Assembly: GCA_905250885.1 (NCBI GenBank)
Contig: CAJNOQ010000062.1
Location: forward strand, 1-64,000
Source: Didymodactylos carnosus
Lineage: Eukaryota; Rotifera; Eurotatoria; Philodinida; Philodinidae
DNA: 64,000 nucleotides
Direction of reading: 5' to 3'
The position numbers were made by a program, and so were the translations under genes. Shown here one piece after another: positions 58,251 to 64,000 of the stretch. Position 1 is the stretch's first letter. Every line of letters starts with the position of its first letter. The notes under the pieces were generated by a model. It saw only the letters and a list, made by a program, of their open reading frames with translations. It made no database searches and had not been told where the DNA came from.

Positions 58251-61200
58251 ATGAATCCTTTTGTATATCAATATCCTACTACACCATCTCTCCAACAACC
58301 AAATGCAAATATGATGATGCATATGAATAATACGACTTTCTTCCCACAAGACGGTATTCATCTACAGCCAAATACTTACCCCGTAAGAAAATGAAGTTTT
58401 CTTTTTAGCTGTTTATTTGTTTGATTTATAATCATTTTCAGACGCCTGTCCATGCTCAAACTTCGTCACGAGTATTTCCACAAGCGAACATGTGAGTAAA
58501 ACATGATAATTTTTTTTGCATAGATTGTTTCAGGGATTGGAAAAATGTTTTAAATCTTTCTATTCTTAAAATAATTTTCAGTTACGCTGGTTTGTTTAGA
58601 TCAACAAATGCGAATGAAGATCTGATTATGCGAAAAAAACACGAACAAAAACGTCGTTTTCAACAGCATAAACACACCGATGCCAATTCATTGATGCAAG
58701 CGATGTTTGAAGATCTCCAAATACAAAAGTCGACAAATGGTAAGAAACGAAGTATATTCTCCATGACTAATCAATTTCTGTGTCTTTTAATTCAGAAATG
58801 AAAAAACCAACACAAGTTCCACAGACAGGACTGATTAATGAAGAACTCACAAAGCAAGACTTATGTCAAACACAAGATCATCAGTTGAAACAACATACAT
58901 CTCAACCGTTACCAGGTAAACGAAAACAAACATTTATATCTGCTCGTATGTATTTATAAACGTTTTTTGTTTTGTTTTAGAATTAAGCGGTGTAATATCG
59001 AAATGTTCTGATTTACGTCAAACAGTGAAATTGTTACCAAACCAGTCCACAGCAAACACAACTTTATCTTCTCCACAAGAATCTTATTCTCAAACAAAAC
59101 TATTTCAATCATCCGAACGTGCTGCTGATTGGTCTCATGTGAACGAGGATATCAATGATCTATTTGTAACCACAGCGTCAAATGAAGTGGTATTATCACC
59201 CAATTCTTCTAATACTCAGTTTAATTTTCAAGTTCAGTCCGACTCATCAACAGTACTTCCAAATTCATTCCAAACGGCAAATTCACAGTTATCAGTTAAT
59301 AACAATCATTTCAACGCAGTGTCATCATTTCCACAGCCTATCACTTCTCGCAAGTGTCTTCTAATTTTGCGAATGATTTCTTGACTTTGTGTATATTTTC
59401 TGTTTAGAATCTCAATTTCATTATCCTTCTTGGTGTTACGATGATGATCATTTGCCCGTCGTTTATCAACATGTTTTCGAAGCATCTTATGTGGATAATT
59501 GTATTCAAACACATCTATTATATCCAATTTTATTACTATCAGGATTATCAAAAGAGAAATTAAGTTACATATGGTCCAGTGTGAATTGTCATCTACCCGG
59601 ACAACTAATTAAAGAAGAATTATATTGTGCTCTAGCGATGATTGGCTTAGCACAACAGAATATTAATGATATTATTTTTGATCACTTATATCATCTACAA
59701 CAAATACCTATTCCATATTTTCATTTACCCAATTCTCAACAAGAAAAGCCTCCTTTGGTGGAGCAAAAAGAAGGTATTCTACTATATCTGTCAAACAGCA
59801 GCTTTTATCCAGAAGAATCTCTCCATTGACCGTAGTTAGAGATGTTAGCTGATCTACAACTCGTTTACGGCGTATGAAAGCTGAACTACATTCGGCAACA
59901 GAAGCTAAATTTGACTGAATTTCTTGTATATTAGTCTTTCCTGAATGAAGAAGATTGATTCCAGCCGAACGATAAGGAAGCTTTAGTCTAATTTTTATAC
60001 TAATTTTTATAACCGTTAGATAGGTTTTATACATAACAAAGTACTGTCTTTCTTGTAGATTCTCCGCGCGAAGAACCACAACAGGATTCAGAGGTACCGG
60101 TTTCTATTGAAAAATCATTACCGTCAACAATAACAGTGAATATGACTAATATCATACCAGTAACAACATCAAATAAAGATGATTTTGGTGGGTTTCAAGA
60201 ATTTATTGATGAAAGAGAGGCAACTACCGTCTCTTCTGTGATTGATGATGACAAATACTCTTTATTCAAACAAAATAATTCCGTTATTTCGTCAGGTGAT
60301 CCGTATTGTCTCTTTAAATTAAGTCAGACTCCAACTCAATTATCGAAAAATGTTGTTGACGACCAAAATAAGCAATTTACAATAATTTCTTCGGCAAACA
60401 ATTCTATTGACATTCACCAAGATTCATATTCTCTGTTTGAACCACAGGAGAAAATAAGTGTTAAAATTGAAGATGACCTATCGAATAATAAAATGGAATC
60501 AGATCCATATGCTGCATTTCGCGAAGGACAACAGCAAGAGATTATTGAAATTGACAAATCTGACAATATTTCGTGGTTAGAATCTGAAAATGAAACGATC
60601 GATACGACTGATCGAGATGCTCCGCTCCATCAAGAAGAGGAAACTAATAATACTCTTGTTAATTCATTAAAACCGAACCTTTTCATTCAAGATATCATTA
60701 AAAGTGAGCCACATTCGTTGTCTGATTCGAATAACAAATCAAACTCTTTTTCCAACGTCGCGGCAGCCAGTGTATCAACATTTTTTTATGAACCGCCTGA
60801 ATTAATTACCACGAACAGTAATAATGAAGAAGAAGAGGATTATATTCCATTCCAGCATAATCACGACGAAGAAGATGAAGATAACTATCTGCCATCAATT
60901 GACAAACAACAGCCATCATTTTTAAATGCTAGTGTAAACAATCAATCATCTGATACTCAATCTATCGCCAGTCTTGATTTACCACATAATTCAACAATTC
61001 AGAAAATAAGAGAAGATGATCGAAATAATGTTGTTGATACAGCATCATCCATGACGAATATAAACGATGATAATAGAAGTATTAGTTCACAAACATCAGA
61101 AATAATTAAACAGCAACCAAAAGAAGGTATGAACATACAAAAGAGACTAAACATCATCTATTACTAATACTTTATTAAACATATCTATACAAGACTGTTA

Positions 61201-62119
61201 GCGATTACAGTCTAGTAATTCATCACAGCAACAGCAGGAAATTGACATCCGACAAAGTGATCAAATGAACGTTTTAGAATTCATTTCGTTCATTAATCAG
61301 TAAAATTAATGATTATGAATTTACAGCCTTTTTTCCTTTGTTTTCAGATGATGTTGCTCATAAATTAACAACATGGTCATTCTCTTCCTACGAGAATTAT
61401 GATATGACACTTGATAATAATGATGATGGATCACCTGCAAAAGTATGGCTACCATGTTTACAAAAATGTAGATCAGTATTATCTAGAGCCAATGAAATAT
61501 TTTCATCGATAAAAAGTTCATCATTATGTGTAGAAATATTACAAAATTCACGAACAATCGACTATGTTTATCAATTACAAGAAATATTTTATTTAAGTAA
61601 ACGAATTATTATGGCGATTCAACATTATGGATTAATAACAAATGAATTGAATGACATTTCAAAGCAAATTATTGCCATTTGGACAAATTTACAAGCATTT
61701 TTTTCGAATGCAAATTTACAACTGGTAAGCTTTTATAAAAATAAAGTAAAAAGAATTTACCTTTTTTTTTTTTGTCTGAGATCAAAATGATCACAAGAGT
61801 GTATTTCCATCTGTAGTTCATTTTCATCATCGTTGTTGTCACTCACACTACTCATATGTTTTCTCTTTTATTTTAGCCGAATGAAGAATCAATCAGTTAT
61901 ACGTCTGCAATGTGTGCGAATACTAACGATAATGATTATTGTCATATTTGTTTAATATCATCAAATATAGATCTGTTATACCCTTCAACTTATTTAAATT
62001 TATTTAATACATCAACTATAACATTTGCTGGCCGTTTATATCATGCATCGTGTGCAAATTTTTATATAAATATGATTGATTCTAGTCTACCGTCATTAAC
62101 ATCATCTCAGTTTTCCTGA
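58251..62119 (+). CDS. SYNRG: Gamma-synergin (AP-1 accessory EH-domain protein)
   Basis: Binds the gamma-ear of the AP-1 adaptor in clathrin sorting at the trans-Golgi and endosomes. Exons 58251-58382, 58442-58491, 58582-58739, 58796-58915, 58981-59349, 59408-59773, 60059-61126, 61348-61724 and 61877-62119 join in phase to 960 codons. Features: charged KKHEQKRRFQQHK; EH domain ~282-375 (YPSWCYDDD, LYPILLLSGLSKEKLSYIW, IKEELYCALAMIGLAQ); gamma-ear motif DDFGGFQEF (~439); four D-x-Y-x-x-F repeats (DKYSLF, DPYCLF, DSYSLF, DPYAAF); and the family C-terminus with IFSSIKSSSLCVEIL and GRLYHASCANFYIN. The 59350-59407 intron must start with GC rather than GT to keep the frame. The start is the first ATG after a likely splice acceptor; an upstream in-frame ATG at 58197 is less likely. 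Confidence 0.92.
59774..60058 (-). other. Synergin intron 6 with an antisense coding-like stretch
   Basis: At 285 bp this intron is longer than most. On the minus strand about 59800-59960 is open and coding-like (SVAECSSAFIRRKRVVDQL, TSLTTVNGEILLDK). No family is recognised and no splice-supported gene continues it. It may be a fragment of another gene or transposon inserted in reverse, or chance. Confidence 0.3.
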
Positions 62120-63716
62120 TTCATTCACTAATTTTTCAAACATATTTTTAAACTTACACACTTGGTTATTGTTGATTTCTCTACCAAATATTTGTATTAA
62201 TTTGGTATTGGCTCTTTCTATCGATTATTAAAGTATCTAGAAAGTTTTATTTTTTATGTCAATTATCCGTTCAGTTGCTTGATTCTCATTTTGATTCTCT
62301 AAGTATGTTTTATTATAGAACAGGAGAAGATCTAATAAACAACAGTTGATAATGAATTAGACAACCATTTCTATGTTTATTTGCACAAAGCTACTACATC
62401 TTTCGTTGATAATCTTTTTTTGCACGATGGTTTCTTTCTGGCATTTAACGTTAACACATATTGTTTTGGTGATGGTTGAAGGCTTTTTTTAGATCGTTCT
62501 TTCTCTCATTTATTGTACTAATATATTCTGCTCATTTTTCTTGTCCATCTTTTCTTTTTTTTTTCTTTTATAAATCAGTGATTTTTTTTGTCTTTCTACT
62601 AGAGTGTATGGTTATATGTTTCCATATAGTTTGTTTTTATTTATTTCTAAAATATTTAATGGATATTTATAGTCAACTATTTTATTAGATTTTTTTTTTG
62701 TTTTTCCATTGTTTTGGTTAAAACATATATTTATATCTGTAAAAACGTGATAATGTAATTATGAAGGATATCTTTCTTTTTATTTAACTTCATTCTATAA
62801 ATTTAGTGGGAGAAGTTGATATAGAAGTTTATGTAACAGAAGATGCTGAGAAATATCATTACTTTATTGCATCTTTATCCATGTGTAAAAGTTCTTTTTA
62901 AACAGAATGTGTTTACGACAACAAGTAACGGTGACTTTCATTTAACAAAGTTGTCAGTTCTTTATTGTTTATAGTTTGAGGACTTTTCTAATCAAAAGAC
63001 ATTAAGGAAATGATGATACGAAGAAAAAAAACTATTTATGAGTAAACAATGATTGTATCATTGAGGAAAAATATAGTCGTACTTTTGATCTATTTTTAGA
63101 TCTACAATGAGTCACGAAATTATTCATTCACCTTAGTTTTCGCCTTTTCTCATTGGTATAGTTAAAACAAAATTGAAAAAAGATTTAAAGAGCTGAAACA
63201 GTTTCTAATCTGGCATGATGGATATCAAGAATTCATCGAAATTGGTTGTAGCTCGGCTTTCTGAAAAATTCAAACTATGCGCATTGATAAAGATTATCCA
63301 AGTAAAAATTGATGTTTATGCTTGCCTCGCTTCTGTTTAGTTTTAACTGATCCCTCCTCTTCATTTGGATGTCTTTTAAAAATGAATAGATTAGAATCAA
63401 ACTGAGTCCTCTACTTTAACTGAAAAACTTTTTGTATGGCTATCGATGAGGGAAATTGAAAACTAAGTTGAATGAACAATTTTGTAATTCACTGTGTTTT
63501 CTGGAATGGGACTGTTACTTGTTTCCTTTCTCTTTACTCTGTAGAATATTCTCAAGATCTCATAGGTCTGCTTAGGAATAAAACTTTATTTTCGTCTTCT
63601 AGTCTAGTGGAACGGGACTAAAGTGACTGAGGAAATAATCATTTCATCGTGTTTTTTCTGTTATCTCCTTTAAGATCTATCAGTTTCTTTTCGACGATAA
63701 AAAGTTCAAATTAACC
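62120..63716. other. Intergenic, no gene seen
   Basis: T-rich sequence after the synergin stop, likely 3' untranslated, then AT-rich DNA up to the exportin-2 start. No repeat or coding frame of note. Confidence 0.5.
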
Positions 63717-64000
63717 ATGGAAATAAATGAACAAAGTCTAGAAGTATTAACAGCTTATTTGAAACAAACATTGTCGTCAAATGCTGATGAAAGATGCGGT
63801 GGTAAGTTGAAAAACAAGGTAGAAATATCTCTGGCAAAAGATTACGTATATTATGTACTTCTGTACTTTTGTTTTTATTGTTTAGCTGAAAAAATGTTAA
63901 AACAAATTGAACATAATGAAAAATATGGTTTATTATTATTGACATTATGTGATCGTGAACAAACACTACCAGAAATTCGTAAAGCAGCTGCAATTACATT
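63717..64000 (+). CDS. CSE1L: Exportin-2 (CSE1L/CAS), N-terminal part, cut by the window edge
   Basis: Nuclear export receptor that returns importin-alpha to the cytoplasm. Exon 1 (63717-63801) and the start of exon 2 (from 63886) join within an Ala codon to encode MEINEQSLEVLTAYLKQTLS, then AEKMLKQIEHNEKYGLLLL and IRKAAAIT. This matches the first HEAT repeats of CSE1L (MELSDANLQTLTEYLKKTL in human). The ATG lies in a good start context (ACCATGG). The remaining ~900 residues lie beyond the window. Confidence 0.85.
   Translation, partial: MEINEQSLEVLTAYLKQTLSSNADERCGGKLKNKVEISLAKDYVYYVLLYFCFYCLAEKMLKQIEHNEKYGLLLLTLCDREQTLPEIRKAAAIT

Noticed and set aside
6126-63716. A CRISPR-like, toxin-antitoxin or biosynthetic cluster
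   Set aside because: No spaced direct-repeat array, no paired small toxin genes and no linked biosynthetic enzymes; the genes are scattered animal housekeeping genes.

Overview
The window looks like nuclear DNA of a small invertebrate, most likely a rotifer and probably a bdelloid (inference). It is AT-rich. Its genes are typical metazoan genes split by many GT-AG introns, a large share of them only about 45-70 bp. It is packed with short inverted-repeat elements, and it begins with a GC-richer, intronless, bacterial-type hydrolase of the kind bdelloids often acquire horizontally. No virus-like element, rRNA, tRNA or CRISPR array was recognised.

Layout: (1) 0.5-2.5 kb (+): CocE/S15-type hydrolase with a signal peptide and one in-frame stop. 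(2) 2.5-6.1 kb: repeat nest. (3) 6.1-12.2 kb (+): cytoplasmic dynein light intermediate chain, whose introns hold fold-back elements and a piggyBac-type insertion with TTAA duplications; beyond its stop lies 3 kb of decayed Ser/Arg-rich coding sequence. (4) 17-21.6 kb: nested inverted repeats, including an inverted second copy of the last exon of the next gene. (5) 21.3-25.0 kb (-): membrane-anchored Lys/Gln-rich protein of LYRIC/p180-like layout. (6) 26.9-31.5 kb (+): ADAM10 in 17 exons. (7) 33.56-33.70 kb (+): ribosomal protein eL41, 25 residues. (8) 35.7-40.8 kb (-): SAXO-type axonemal microtubule protein. (9) 40.8-44.6 kb: repeats. (10) 44.6-57.2 kb, all (-): LEPROT/Vps55, mitochondrial ribosomal protein S21, Miro/RHOT GTPase and PPM1D-type phosphatase. 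(11) 58.3-62.1 kb (+): gamma-synergin, head to head with PPM1D. (12) 63.7 kb to the edge (+): start of exportin-2/CSE1L.

Exon joins were checked by reading phase: for DYNC1LI, the LYRIC-like gene, ADAM10, eL41, SAXO, LEPROT, MRPS21, Miro, PPM1D and synergin the joined exons stay in frame to one stop. The genes are mostly housekeeping and form no operon or single pathway. Several share a microtubule, cilium or trafficking theme (dynein LIC, Miro, SAXO, synergin, LEPROT).

The most unusual points are: an interrupted probable horizontal-transfer hydrolase; a P-loop Lys-to-Arg change in both dynein LIC and the first Miro GTPase domain; a His-rich insertion in the regulatory loop of PPM1D; a 5-nt microexon in LEPROT; a probable GC-AG intron in synergin; and an inverted duplication of a terminal exon. 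No clearly new multi-gene system is visible.
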